Positions 11,201-20,351 of a DNA stretch of 36,369 nucleotides are shown piece after piece; position 1 is the first letter of the stretch; every line of letters begins with the position of its first letter. Both the position numbers and the translations under genes were made by a program. This DNA comes from Planctomycetaceae bacterium (GTDB lineage Bacteria > Planctomycetota > Planctomycetia > Planctomycetales > Planctomycetaceae). The stretch is taken from contig JACCRE010000358.1 of NCBI GenBank assembly GCA_013813775.1, positions 1 through 36,369 of the forward strand, written 5' to 3'. The notes under the pieces were generated by a model, which was given only the letters and a program-made list of their open reading frames with translations, had not been told where the DNA came from and did no database searches.

Positions 11201-13946
11201 CTCTCCCGACGGCCGATACATCTACAGCGGCGACGGCACCGGCCACGTACTGCGTTGGGATCCAGAGACCGACGCTCTCACTCATGCCGATCTGATGGCT
11301 GCTCAACTCAAGGCGGCCGAACAGCGAGTTGCGTCGGTGCTGAATGGCAAGGCCGCAGCCAGCGCCGCCGGTGCGGCGCCGCTCGAACGTTTCACGGCGG
11401 TCGCGGCCTACAGCGACACGTCCGCAGTGCTGTCGGTGACGCCACGAACGGCCGCCGACGGCCGCACTGTGATAGCGACGGCCGGCGAAAACGGTGTCGT
11501 AAAGCTGTGGAACGCCATGGACTGGAACGCCGGCGCGAGAGACATCGACGTTTTGGCCGAGTTCCGAGGTCATGATGGCCGTGTCGTCTCGGCGATTCCC
11601 GTGGCCTCCGGTGACGCTTGGGACGTATTCTCGGCAGGCGATGACGGGGCGGCGCGGCTCGGGCATGTGGACACCTACGCTGAAGTGCACGAACTCACGC
11701 ACGACACGCTCGCCGGCCATGAAGATGCGATTTTGACCGCGGCCTTCGATCCCTCCGGTAGGTATCTGATGACCGCCGGCGCCGCACAAGACCGGCGTCT
11801 GATCTTGACCGATCTTGACAACCGCCGACAGCGGCGGGAAAGCGCGGACATCGCCGGTGTCGCGCCGGGCACCGAGTGGGTCGTGCCGATGCCGCCGGAA
11901 GGTCGCCTTCTGTTGACCGGTTCCGCCGACGGTTCCACCGTCCTATGGGACACAAAATCGCGTACGGCACTGCGTCGATTGTTCGCGCAGGCGGGCAACG
12001 CACTCTTGGCGCCGGCTGCCTCCCTCGACGGTCAATGGATCGCGACCTTGTACACGCCTGACCCGGCAAAGCGTGCGATCGCGATCTGGCCGACCGAAGA
12101 ATTGTCGCAGTCGATCGCCTCCGAACCGAAACCGATCGTCGTCAATCTGCTTGGTGAGCCCGCCGCGGCGGCGTTCACGGTCGATGGTCGATTGCTCGTC
12201 TCCGGCGACGCTCCGCTCGAACTGCCACCGCGCGGCGGAGCGGTCTACGTCACCGACCCTGCCACCGGAAAGACGAACCGAACCGTGCTCTTCGGCGACG
12301 GTGAAGAAGGCCGCGTCGCGTCGATCGCAGCGATTGCGGGTGGAGACGTGCTGATCGCCGGCAAGGCCGGCAAAGCCGCCGATGTGAGGATTGTGCGTTG
12401 GAATCCATTGACGCGAAAGCCGGCGGGCACCGCGTCTAGCGCGGACCCTTGGGCCGTCACTCTTGCCGGAGCGGTCGATCTTGTGGCGATGGCGGCCGAT
12501 CCTTCAGGAAAACGACTCGTGACGCTGGCGACGCTGCGTGATCGCTCGCAGTTGCTGCAACTTTGGGATCTGACGAGCCTTCCGACGAAACCGCTGGTGG
12601 GCCAGCCGTTGACCGCCCTCGCCACAAGCCTGTCGCTTGCCCCAGACGGACGAACGCTGCTGATGCCCACCGAATCGTCGAACTCCGCAACCGAGGGCGA
12701 AGCAGGCGGCGAAAAGCAAACGGCTGTGTGGCTGCTGGAACTCGAAACCCTCGCGCCCATTACCGACGGAGATGTGAACGGACCGCTGCTCTCGCAAAAG
12801 GCGATCGGCCGTCAAGCCTTTCCAACCGGCGTCACCGGAATCGCGTTCTCACCCGAAGGACCGACTGCCTTTCTCGCGGGAGCGCGCGGCGTTTATGAGT
12901 TCGACCTCAAGCGGCGCGAACGTCTCGACGGGCTCTTCGGCAGCCACGGCGGCGTGCCCTCGTCGGGCTTCTCGGCGGACGGGAAGTATCTCATCAGCGG
13001 GCGGCAGGACGGTTCGTTCGACATCTACGACGCCTCGGCCGAGCCACCGGCATTGCCTGCGGTCACGCTTCAGGCCCCAGGAGTTTATCACTCGCCGGTC
13101 GCAGCGGCTGCATTCAGCCCTGTGCCAGAAAGTTATATGTTTTTGATTGCAGTGGGACGATCGCTCGAACTGCACGAGTTCGATCCAGTCGCCGGCGAGA
13201 CTCGTCTCGTGAAATCGCTGACGAGCGACGAAAACGGACCGACGAACTTCGTCGGCGCCGCCTTCTCCGCCGACGGTCGGTGGATCGTCGCCGCCGGCGA
13301 AGACGGGGTCGTTCGGCTGTTCGACACGAAGGCGATGGCTGGCGAGTTGGCGATGATTGAGCTCACCGCGAAGGCGTTCGCTGACGGCGTCGCCCCTGTT
13401 CAACATTCAAGCCGTGCGACATCGGTGGCCGTCGCCGCGAAACGAGCGCCCGGCGACCGACTTGTGATCGCAAGCGGCAGTGAGGATCAGACCGCGATCG
13501 TGTGGGTGGTCGATCCGGCCTCGCGGCGGGTTGACGCGGCGGTCCCGCTGAGAGGTCACGCGAAGTCGGTGACAGCCGTCGCGTTTGCTCCCGGGGGATT
13601 CGACCGGGTCGTCACCGGCAGTGCCGACCGCACGGCTCGCCTCTGGGACTGGGACGGCGGCGGCATCAAGAACTGGGAGGACTCGAAGGTACTCGCTGAA
13701 ATTGAAACGACCGGTGAGACGCTCACGCTGAGCGGCATCCACACGGAAGGACTGACCGTCGTCGGATTCTCACCCAGCGGCCTCACGGTGCTAACGGCGG
13801 GTCAGGACGGTCGCGCAGTGCTCTGGCCGAGCGAGCCGCCTCCGTCACAAGTCCCCGCCGAGGCCGTTCGCCCAACGGAAGCTCGTCCCAAAGAAGCCGA
13901 AACTCGCCCCGCCGAAGAGGAGGAGGAGGAGGCGCCACAACCGTGA
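8295..13946 (+). CDS. Membrane Ser/Thr protein kinase with N-terminal zinc ribbon and C-terminal WD40 propellers
   Basis: The order of parts is clear. Residues 5-25 form a zinc ribbon (CESC...CPTC). A disordered linker follows, then a Hanks-type kinase from about 223 to 495 with glycine loop LGEGGMG (230), catalytic Lys253 (VALKML), catalytic loop NRDLKPEN (343-350) and Mg-binding DWG (363-365). A TM segment lies near 550-572. A charged coiled coil (about 575-690) leads to the motif CGWEWGRLKYLC, after which some fourteen or more WD40 blades run to about 1850 (for example LLSASTNGEILVWDL, VVTGSADRTARLWDW). The tail is acidic. The kinase should face the cytoplasm and the WD40 part the other side. 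The usual His of HRD is Asn here; Asp345 and Lys253 are kept, so activity is likely. The ATG at 8295 has AAGGAG 11 bases upstream. The gene converges on the FHA gene with a 16-bp gap, which suggests but does not prove a link to that block. Confidence 0.95.
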   Translation: MAFKCESCGRELTAADVSAGRCPTCRTRVRRAAAERTLAAGGGGASADGTMLPGTRDSAAFAGVIPSSTVEAPPPSRADLQHRATADTSVSLANPSIKTIEATDTPPILSSLNTVATDYGDDAGSGKVTVNGIDDESLGASSAGPAPRRFDSVATVDPRYFGPSEWNRWSKELTGKPESSAMRSVDSADARRSTSTDSRYVGRTPVSARPLTPQGAPPMPGDEYAIVSRLGEGGMGIVYTATQRAIARDVALKMLKPDTARRRDRRDSLATEAIVTGELAHPNIVPVYDLGQDADGSLFYSMKRVEGIRWDTVIGTKTESENLDILLRVADAVAFAHDRGVVNRDLKPENVFLGGFGEVLVMDWGLAYATDKFKKHDSVVENVSMGGSPAYMAPEQARNFLVASGWRAGELEPITPALDVYLLGAMLFEIVTGQPPHGSDDPTMCVMAAAENRIRHHGSDSQLLPIALKAMATESSDRYASALDFQRAIREYLAHAESLALTDRARVQMKEGDLARAVVAFEDALSLWPENPEAQTKVVVARRRLTRRRYALTAVTAGFFLAIASGGTASTFFWQEADAAAEKAITAADEEKKARQDAEREREQKEEQRLLAETRREEAEKQKKLADEERLKAVDAQKVAVREREEKEKQRLIADERRSEAEKQKNLADEEREKAVVARIEADEQRERQTYLRYKAEIANVDRWIAENKFSDANDLLDDLRRDAPQLCGWEWGRLKYLCTQGRQAVDARESITAAAAAPDGSFIVTAGDDGRVLLWDRAAFADPALGARLSLNVPPQSGLMRPRTVVVSPDGLNMAAAGEAAEAKPAILIWPTTTQENVQPRRLEGHEAGFRINTLAYSADGAKLLSASTNGEILVWDLTAGSVLARLNASESDVQNKIRISCAAVSPDGTRVVVGTGDGGGNAFVWTLAKTPTGLRFENQRTFLGHQSKRLHGDGFAYRSGAVTCVAFSPDGRYIYSGDGTGHVLRWDPETDALTHADLMAAQLKAAEQRVASVLNGKAAASAAGAAPLERFTAVAAYSDTSAVLSVTPRTAADGRTVIATAGENGVVKLWNAMDWNAGARDIDVLAEFRGHDGRVVSAIPVASGDAWDVFSAGDDGAARLGHVDTYAEVHELTHDTLAGHEDAILTAAFDPSGRYLMTAGAAQDRRLILTDLDNRRQRRESADIAGVAPGTEWVVPMPPEGRLLLTGSADGSTVLWDTKSRTALRRLFAQAGNALLAPAASLDGQWIATLYTPDPAKRAIAIWPTEELSQSIASEPKPIVVNLLGEPAAAAFTVDGRLLVSGDAPLELPPRGGAVYVTDPATGKTNRTVLFGDGEEGRVASIAAIAGGDVLIAGKAGKAADVRIVRWNPLTRKPAGTASSADPWAVTLAGAVDLVAMAADPSGKRLVTLATLRDRSQLLQLWDLTSLPTKPLVGQPLTALATSLSLAPDGRTLLMPTESSNSATEGEAGGEKQTAVWLLELETLAPITDGDVNGPLLSQKAIGRQAFPTGVTGIAFSPEGPTAFLAGARGVYEFDLKRRERLDGLFGSHGGVPSSGFSADGKYLISGRQDGSFDIYDASAEPPALPAVTLQAPGVYHSPVAAAAFSPVPESYMFLIAVGRSLELHEFDPVAGETRLVKSLTSDENGPTNFVGAAFSADGRWIVAAGEDGVVRLFDTKAMAGELAMIELTAKAFADGVAPVQHSSRATSVAVAAKRAPGDRLVIASGSEDQTAIVWVVDPASRRVDAAVPLRGHAKSVTAVAFAPGGFDRVVTGSADRTARLWDWDGGGIKNWEDSKVLAEIETTGETLTLSGIHTEGLTVVGFSPSGLTVLTAGQDGRAVLWPSEPPPSQVPAEAVRPTEARPKEAETRPAEEEEEEAPQP

Positions 13947-13962
13947 CAACCGCCGTGAGGAT

Positions 13963-15294
13963 TCAGCGGGGGGTTTCCAGGACCGGGGCCGGCAAGCCAT
14001 ACCGCTGCCAGACGGGTTTCGGTCGCGGATCGGCGAAGACGGCCCACGTCGCGTCGGCCGGGTCGTAGAGTACGGCGTCGAAGCCGCCTAACCGATCACG
14101 ATCAGTTTCGCCGAACGGCTCGACGTCGGCATCGGCTCTTGCGGGGAGGCGCGTTGCCAGTCGCACGATTTCGCGCTCTTCACGGCTCGACAGCAAGCCG
14201 AGCACCGCACCGCGCCCCCAATATCGCTCGATCAGATCGTAGCGAACCGCGCCGGCGCCAGGGCCGATCAATCGTCGCGTGCCCCGACTGCCGCCGGGAA
14301 TCTCGCTTGACGGCACGACATCAATGATGTCTGCTGCCACGTCGGCGTCGAGCAGCAGGTGCAAGGAATCGCGAGTGGCGAGCGCCTCGGCGACTTGGCT
14401 CGGAGGCGGCGAGGAAACCGGCCCGCCGATGCGAACGAAGCCGTCGTCGCAGTCCGCGACCTCGTAGTCCCAGCCTGACTCCGCATCCTTTTCCGGCAGG
14501 CCGAGCCTGCGCCAAAGCGGGAGCATTTCGGGACAGCAAAAAAGCTCCCATCCGCTCGGTCCACCGAAGAGCAGGCCGGCGTCGGCGGCACGCAATCGCT
14601 CGACCAGCGCCGCTTCCGGACGGCACAACAGCGGACGTACCGCCGAAGGGTAGGCGAGCAGCGACGACAGGGGTTGCAAAGCGGTCACCAATACGTCCGG
14701 CTCAAGCGGCGAAAGAACTCCGATGAAGGCGCCCGTGACCCAGAGTCGGTGGATGAACGCGGCGTCGGCCTGATCGGGATCGATCAAGGGGACGAGCCGT
14801 GCGTCGCTTGAGAGATCCGTCGAACGCTCATGCCGTCGCAAGGGTTCTTCGCTGGTCACGAGCGCGTGGCAGCGGACTCGTTGCCCAAGCCGAGCGATCA
14901 ATTGATCGGGATGCGGATCGGCGGGCCCTTGAAGGTGCAGAACGTCGGCACCGTACCAACGCGCGAACACGTTTCCCCATTTGCCCGGCGCCGTGACGAC
15001 CGTCGAAAGACCCTTCTGTCGCGATGCGAACCGCGGAACGTCCTGAAGCGTGATCGTCCGCCGCGGAGCCGACTCCGCCGGGCTGGCGACGGTAAGATCG
15101 ATGCGAAAAAGCGACCGGCCGCAACCGATGATGTCGCCATCGCGCACCGCCCGCTCCCGGACGAGGCGTCCGTTCACTCGCAACGTGACTGCGGGATCGG
15201 CACTGCGCACGACCCAGCCGCCCGCGACCGCGTCGAGTCGAACTCGCGAAGGCGCCCGTTCAGCCGCGTCGGTAACGGGCAGCGAACCCGGCAT
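13963..15294 (-). CDS. Half-FHA protein with a DUF4123-like region
   Basis: The protein has 443 residues and is last in the minus-strand block. Residues about 18-67 match the C-terminal half of a forkhead-associated domain: GGWVVRSAD, then VNGRLVRERAVRDGDII and GRSLFRI, equivalent to the VNG...L.DGD.I..G...F pattern. The N-terminal FHA strands with the GR and SRxH phosphothreonine-binding residues are not seen, so phosphopeptide binding is doubtful. Residues about 118-255 (VPLIDPDQ, GAFIGVLSPLEPDVLVTAL, RPLLCRPEAALVERL, LLFGGPSGWELF) resemble DUF4123, the domain of T6SS effector adaptors (Tap/TEC), by order of motifs; this is a weaker call. No TM or signal peptide is seen. The start is uncertain: I chose ATG 15294; a GTG at 15387 would add 31 residues of unlikely-looking sequence. 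A 10-base palindrome (GCCTTAAGGC, 15446-15455) lies upstream. Confidence 0.8.
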   Translation of the reverse strand: MPGSLPVTDAAERAPSRVRLDAVAGGWVVRSADPAVTLRVNGRLVRERAVRDGDIIGCGRSLFRIDLTVASPAESAPRRTITLQDVPRFASRQKGLSTVVTAPGKWGNVFARWYGADVLHLQGPADPHPDQLIARLGQRVRCHALVTSEEPLRRHERSTDLSSDARLVPLIDPDQADAAFIHRLWVTGAFIGVLSPLEPDVLVTALQPLSSLLAYPSAVRPLLCRPEAALVERLRAADAGLLFGGPSGWELFCCPEMLPLWRRLGLPEKDAESGWDYEVADCDDGFVRIGGPVSSPPPSQVAEALATRDSLHLLLDADVAADIIDVVPSSEIPGGSRGTRRLIGPGAGAVRYDLIERYWGRGAVLGLLSSREEREIVRLATRLPARADADVEPFGETDRDRLGGFDAVLYDPADATWAVFADPRPKPVWQRYGLPAPVLETPR

Positions 15295-15532
15295 GACCGG
15301 CTGACGACTGCCCGCCGATCGTCCGGTCAAGAAAAGCAGGACAGCGCGCACGAAAATCCTTGGTGCGAAAAGGCCGCGGTCGATCACAAACTTGCGATCT
15401 GCACGCGGGCCGGTCCTCCATTATCGGCCGCGAAGCTGCAAAGTTGCCTTAAGGCGGTCGATCCACCTCCGGGCGATCCCCGAGGCGCGAGAAATTGCAT
15501 ATCTCGGCACCGCTCATTACGAACGAAAGCGG

Positions 15533-18500
15533 TTAGTCGGCTTTCTGGTATCGAATCGTGGCGACGGTGGCATTCTGTTCCCGAGCCGTCGGCTCAACGA
15601 GGCCCAACCGGGTCGCGGAAGCATCCACTTCCGATCCCACCGAGAACGCGAACTCGATGGCCCCCTCGTCGAAGAAGAAGATTCGCTCGGTACGAGTTTC
15701 GATCGGGCGAAACTCGCCGGCACCTGGCGGTCCTTCGTCAATGCGTGCCCAAACGTCCTCCAGCGCCGCCCGCACCGCCTCCGTCTGTGGGACGCCGCCC
15801 GCTGGCTCGAGACGCGCGACGACGAACCCCGGGCGCTGCTCATCGCGGCCGAACGACTTCAACGTCAGCCGTACGTGGCCCTCGCTGGTCGATACGGTGA
15901 ACGTCTTGCCGATGTCGGGACGCCCGAAAACAAGAGCCGCGTTCTGGGGCGTCGGGCGCATGCTCCAGCGCGCGGTGACGTTCAAGCGTTGATCCGACGG
16001 TGCCGACGGAACCGTCAGCGTCCATGTCGGCAGGTCGTATTTTCCAATGATCTCCCACGAGAGGCTTTGGACGCGGCGTCCTTCACCATCGGTGACGTCG
16101 AACCAAACCTCCTGCGGCCGCCGAACGAGACCCTCACGAGTCACACGGGGCGAGCCTTCGTTTGGGCCGGTTGCTGCCGACCTGTCGAGCGACAGCCGAA
16201 GGGTCGCCTTACCGGCTTCGAAGACATAACCCCGGTCGACGAGCATGTCGGGCGCGTTCGGCTCCAACCCCGCCGAACCGACGGCCCGGTCGCGGAGACC
16301 GGCGGCGGGACCATTCTCGTACTTTCGGGGTACGAGTGCGTCTCTTTTAAGATCGAACACGAGATGCTCGCCGCCAGCGATCGTCAGCATGGCAGGATCT
16401 GCATCGGGAAACTCAATGCGATACTCGCCGCGCGGCAAGGGGGCCGATTCGTCATCGAGAGAGTAAGAGTTGCCCTCGTTCCGTCCGGCCGGAATCACCG
16501 AGTATTGCCGCGATTTGCTTGCCGCCTGAAGCGTCTCGAGAAGCGCGGCGCTGTTGTCGGCGCTGAAGAGTTGACCGCCGCTAGGTTTGCAGACGGCGTC
16601 GCCCACCTCGGCCAGCGACGCCTTTTGCTCTTTGTCGACAGCGAACCCCACCACCATGACTTCGATCGCGCTGCCGCGAGCCTTGCGCTCCGCCAGCGAC
16701 TTGGAAAGTCCGCGAAGAGTGGCTCGAGTCGATGCCTTCTGGGCGTCGGAAAGGTTCTTATTTCCCAAGAACATGTCGGCACCGTCAGTGACCACGACCA
16801 GCGTTCCTGGCTCGTCGCTTTGAAATTGCCGCAGCGAGAATTCGATCGCATTCACGAGCGGCGTCATCCCGTAAGAGTCGAGATCTTCCCTGCGCAACGC
16901 ATCTCTGAACGGTGCGGCCCCTCCGTCGGTGAGATTATAAATCGGCGTGAGTACCTGATAGTCGTGCTCGGGATCACGAGAGCGTTCCTTCGCCGGCCAA
17001 TCCAGATTCGGCAGTTTGTTCCCGTCTTCGTCGCGATTCATACTGTGGCCGAGCACGACAAGTCCGACTCGGTGTCCTTCACCGTCCTTGGCCTGGCTAC
17101 CCAGATCCTTGACGCTCGTCTCCAGGATCGACTTGGCCGCGTCCATCTTTGAATCGCCATCAGGCAGCGCCTCTTTCATGCTGCCGGAACAGTCGAGCAC
17201 GAACAGGATCGAGCGGCGATCGATGCCGCTGACGACGAGCGTTCCCCGCTCTGGTTCGGGCGAAGCGACGACGATTCTGCGGCCGGGCGGACAGGGATTG
17301 GCCTCGACGTTCCGCTGCTCGACGGAGCCGTGACCACGGAAGAAGAGCCTCGCGGGAAACGCGATGAGATCGCACGAAGGCGTGTTGCGAATGAGATCAA
17401 TGGCGACCATCGCCGACGGCGTCGATGTCGCTTCACCAACACGAACCTCGTGCCGTTCCTCTGAGCCGACTCGCACGGCACTGCCTTCGCCGCTGCTCGC
17501 CAACCACACTGCGGCCGAGCCCGCGGGAGGCGCGCCATCGATCGTGACCGAAAGCTCGGCCGATCGCTTGTCGTAAGAGCCGAAGACGACCTGATCGGCC
17601 TGCAGCCAGAATCGTGTGCCGCGACGTCCATTCAACGCTGTTTCCGTCTCGGCGACCTCGGCGGAGATCAGCGGCGACACGGCCGGTGACGCGAAGCGAC
17701 TCGCCGCGTCAAGATGGAAGCGACATGCACTTTCGAACCAGTGGCTCGTCCCGGGCGTGCCGGCGTAGAAGTCGTCGAGCGACTGCTGCGCGAGAAACAG
17801 AGATAGCCGCGAGCGATTCCAGGCGAGCAGATCGTTGGCAGGGTTTGGCTTTTGAGCACGGCTCAGCAGCAAGACGGTGTCAAATCCGTGCAGGCAGCGG
17901 GCGATGCGATCACGACGGACGAGGTCGCGTTGGACTTTGGCCGGATCGCCCGTGAAGGAGCGCGATCGCGCCGCTTCAGTCGCGCTCGCCTTCCAGCCGA
18001 TCCGCAGCAGGTCGCCGAGCGACGCGGCGGTCTTGCGGCCGGTTTCGGCATCGGAGGGCCGCTGCGCCGATTCGAGACGCGCCTGCCCCGCAACGATCGC
18101 CCAATTGTCCTTCCAGAGCCGATCTCGCGATGCATCGGCCGTTGGATCGAGTGAGCGGACGAGCAAGGCCCACAAGCCTTGCCAAGCGGCAAGTTGCGTC
18201 AAATCCTGCGAGGCGTCGTCTGGATTCCATCCGAGGGAGTCGGACTGCGACGGCCCTTTGCCTGTCGAGCCTTTGACTCCGGAACCGATAGTCGAGCTCC
18301 GTAGGTCTTTATCGAGATCGGCCAGTTCTTCGAGAAGACCGCGTCGCGTCGGACCTGTCAACAGACAGTTCGCGAGGCACTGCTCGATGTTCCTTCGGCG
18401 AATCAGCCGTTTCGCATCGGTCTTTTCGACCTGCTGGATAAGCCACGCCGCCTCGGTCGAGAGTGATGCTTCAAAGGCGGCCATCCGTCGCGCGGCTTCA

Positions 18501-20323
18501 TCGGATCGCGTGGCAACGACGCCAAGGCGCTTCGCCAACTCATCGAGCGGAACAGACGCTGACTCCAGCTCTTCGAGCGACTGCCGAATCGCCTGAGTTT
18601 CGACCAGCAAAGTCGCAACGATAGCGGGACCGTCACGAGGAAGATCAACATCCGAGCCGTCAATCGGTGTGAACGCGAATGCTTCAATGATTCGATTCGA
18701 AGCTGGTTGTGCGGCGGCCCATTCCGCGAGATGCGGCAGTCCCGCCAGCAGCCGTTCGAGTCCGCGGCACGCACGGTCGTACGACTTGGCGGCTGACGTG
18801 GCGCTCTGATAGACCTGCGAGGCTTGGGTGCGTCGCTGCCGAGCCGTCGTTGCGTCACCGCGAAACAGCGCGTCCTCAGACTGACGCCGCGTCGTATCGG
18901 TCGCCGTCAGCACGCCTTCGATCAAGACGAGCGAACGCGGCGATTCCGTGGCGGCTGTATGAGCCGCTGCGCGCGTAGTCACCGCCGAGTCGAAGTCTTC
19001 GGTCGGCACGCCGCCGGGCAAGTCTGCTTGGAACGACGCGAGGCGACTTGACGCCGCAACGGGAGGATCGAACGACGGAGTCGCAGCCGGCTGCAGGCGT
19101 TTCAGCGATTCGTCGGCGTCTTTCAGAAGACGCTGCGCCTGCTTAAAATCCGCGGCTCGATAGCACGCTTCGGCCTGCGACAACAGATAGTTCGCCCGCC
19201 GCCAGTCGAGCGGTGATTCGCTGTAGGCCGGAATTCCTTCTTTAGTAGCGGTCCAGACGGCGTCGCGGCGCTTCCACGCCTCTTCCAACGCGTCGAGCAC
19301 TTCGGCTCCACCGGATGGAAGCGCCGGCCACGCGACATGTTCGCCCGTGACATAGGCCAAGTCGAAGTCGGCGCCCGCCATCATCCAAATGGGATGCTGA
19401 CCGCTTTCGGCGCGATGGGATGCGACCCAGCCCCGTACGTTTTCGCGAACATAGCGACCGAACTCCTCGGCCGTAACGCGACCGTCGGTGCGACCGTCGT
19501 TGGCTCCGTCGGCCGCACCCTGCAAGGCTTCGATCACCGATCGCGCGAAGAGACTGTGACCGCCTTCGGCCCAGTTCTGCTCGCCGGGACGGCATGACGT
19601 GAGCACGGCGAGCCGGATCGGCGATTCGCCGGGCTTCGACCGACGATCAAGCTCGCTTTGCAATCGGCCAAGAAACTCGAACGACGCGAACGGCGCGAGG
19701 ACGCCCGCCCGCCAGTTCACGCGCGGCTGTGAAAGGTCGAGAATCAGCAGCGTGGGTCTCGTTTTCGAGGCTTCGAGAATCGGCTCGAGCCATTCGAGCG
19801 CCGACGGCGGCCGCGACTCATTTGAGATCAGCGGTTGCCTTCGCCGGCTTGAGTCATCCGGGCGCGAGCGATCATCGGCGATGAAGGGACCGTCGCCGCC
19901 CGACAGCATCGCCGAGTCGAGATAGAAGATCGACGCGCCCTTTCCCTTTCCCGTGACCGCACCGTTGGAGGAGCGTAAATCCACGATGTCGAGATTCGGC
20001 AGGGCTTTGCGAAGCTCGGGTTCCGTCAGTCCTGCGGAGGCGCCAGGCACGACGAGGTCGGGACCGTATGCCCCGAAATCGACGACCAGCCGCGATCGCA
20101 CGGGGTTCAGACGGAAGTAGAGCCACGTCAAAGCACCAGCCAGCATCGCGAAAGCTAGGACTCCGCCGACTCGGCGCAGCCAGATTCGTGAAGCGCGGGT
20201 CGCCGCATCCCGCGAATTATGCCGTCTCCAGCCAACCGGAGCCCGCTTGGCCTGGGACGGCGTTTGTGCAGCCGTCTTTCGTTCGTTCCGGTCGTTCGTG
20301 CCGCCACGCCAATTCCCCGCCAT
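15533..20323 (-). CDS. Single-pass membrane protein with inactive caspase-like domain and intact vWA domain (pseudo-caspase B)
   Basis: The protein has 1596 residues. A basic N-terminus (start MAGNW) precedes one TM helix at about 52-70. Residues 75-325 follow the caspase/metacaspase (C14) layout: a FYLDSAML strand where the catalytic His is expected (Ala instead), LLILDLSQP where the catalytic Cys is expected (Ser198 instead), then LAVLTSCRPGEQNWAEGG and SLFARSVIEALQGAADG...DGRVTAEEFGRYV, the typical C-terminal part. A helical region follows (about 345-950). The vWA domain lies at about 1038-1270 with a complete MIDAS: DCSGS (near 1044), the Thr of GMTPLVNAI (near 1150) and VTDGAD (near 1177). 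A beta-rich C-terminus ends the protein. The ATG at 20323 follows a GGTGAGGA ribosome site and lies 28 bp after the TssM-like stop, so the two are probably co-transcribed. It is a paralogue of the 22084-27504 protein. A scaffold role is inferred. Confidence 0.85.
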   Translation of the reverse strand: MAGNWRGGTNDRNERKTAAQTPSQAKRAPVGWRRHNSRDAATRASRIWLRRVGGVLAFAMLAGALTWLYFRLNPVRSRLVVDFGAYGPDLVVPGASAGLTEPELRKALPNLDIVDLRSSNGAVTGKGKGASIFYLDSAMLSGGDGPFIADDRSRPDDSSRRRQPLISNESRPPSALEWLEPILEASKTRPTLLILDLSQPRVNWRAGVLAPFASFEFLGRLQSELDRRSKPGESPIRLAVLTSCRPGEQNWAEGGHSLFARSVIEALQGAADGANDGRTDGRVTAEEFGRYVRENVRGWVASHRAESGQHPIWMMAGADFDLAYVTGEHVAWPALPSGGAEVLDALEEAWKRRDAVWTATKEGIPAYSESPLDWRRANYLLSQAEACYRAADFKQAQRLLKDADESLKRLQPAATPSFDPPVAASSRLASFQADLPGGVPTEDFDSAVTTRAAAHTAATESPRSLVLIEGVLTATDTTRRQSEDALFRGDATTARQRRTQASQVYQSATSAAKSYDRACRGLERLLAGLPHLAEWAAAQPASNRIIEAFAFTPIDGSDVDLPRDGPAIVATLLVETQAIRQSLEELESASVPLDELAKRLGVVATRSDEAARRMAAFEASLSTEAAWLIQQVEKTDAKRLIRRRNIEQCLANCLLTGPTRRGLLEELADLDKDLRSSTIGSGVKGSTGKGPSQSDSLGWNPDDASQDLTQLAAWQGLWALLVRSLDPTADASRDRLWKDNWAIVAGQARLESAQRPSDAETGRKTAASLGDLLRIGWKASATEAARSRSFTGDPAKVQRDLVRRDRIARCLHGFDTVLLLSRAQKPNPANDLLAWNRSRLSLFLAQQSLDDFYAGTPGTSHWFESACRFHLDAASRFASPAVSPLISAEVAETETALNGRRGTRFWLQADQVVFGSYDKRSAELSVTIDGAPPAGSAAVWLASSGEGSAVRVGSEERHEVRVGEATSTPSAMVAIDLIRNTPSCDLIAFPARLFFRGHGSVEQRNVEANPCPPGRRIVVASPEPERGTLVVSGIDRRSILFVLDCSGSMKEALPDGDSKMDAAKSILETSVKDLGSQAKDGEGHRVGLVVLGHSMNRDEDGNKLPNLDWPAKERSRDPEHDYQVLTPIYNLTDGGAAPFRDALRREDLDSYGMTPLVNAIEFSLRQFQSDEPGTLVVVTDGADMFLGNKNLSDAQKASTRATLRGLSKSLAERKARGSAIEVMVVGFAVDKEQKASLAEVGDAVCKPSGGQLFSADNSAALLETLQAASKSRQYSVIPAGRNEGNSYSLDDESAPLPRGEYRIEFPDADPAMLTIAGGEHLVFDLKRDALVPRKYENGPAAGLRDRAVGSAGLEPNAPDMLVDRGYVFEAGKATLRLSLDRSAATGPNEGSPRVTREGLVRRPQEVWFDVTDGEGRRVQSLSWEIIGKYDLPTWTLTVPSAPSDQRLNVTARWSMRPTPQNAALVFGRPDIGKTFTVSTSEGHVRLTLKSFGRDEQRPGFVVARLEPAGGVPQTEAVRAALEDVWARIDEGPPGAGEFRPIETRTERIFFFDEGAIEFAFSVGSEVDASATRLGLVEPTAREQNATVATIRYQKAD

Positions 20324-20351
20324 GCTTTCATCCTCACCGAAGCAACCAGCC

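Noticed and set aside
15446-15455. GCCTTAAGGC palindrome as an operator
   Set aside because: A single short palindrome without a second copy or known regulator is not enough evidence.
15392-17152. Plus-strand open frame of 586 codons opposite the vWA region
   Set aside because: The minus strand has a complete vWA MIDAS and continuous protein sequence; the plus-strand frame has none.
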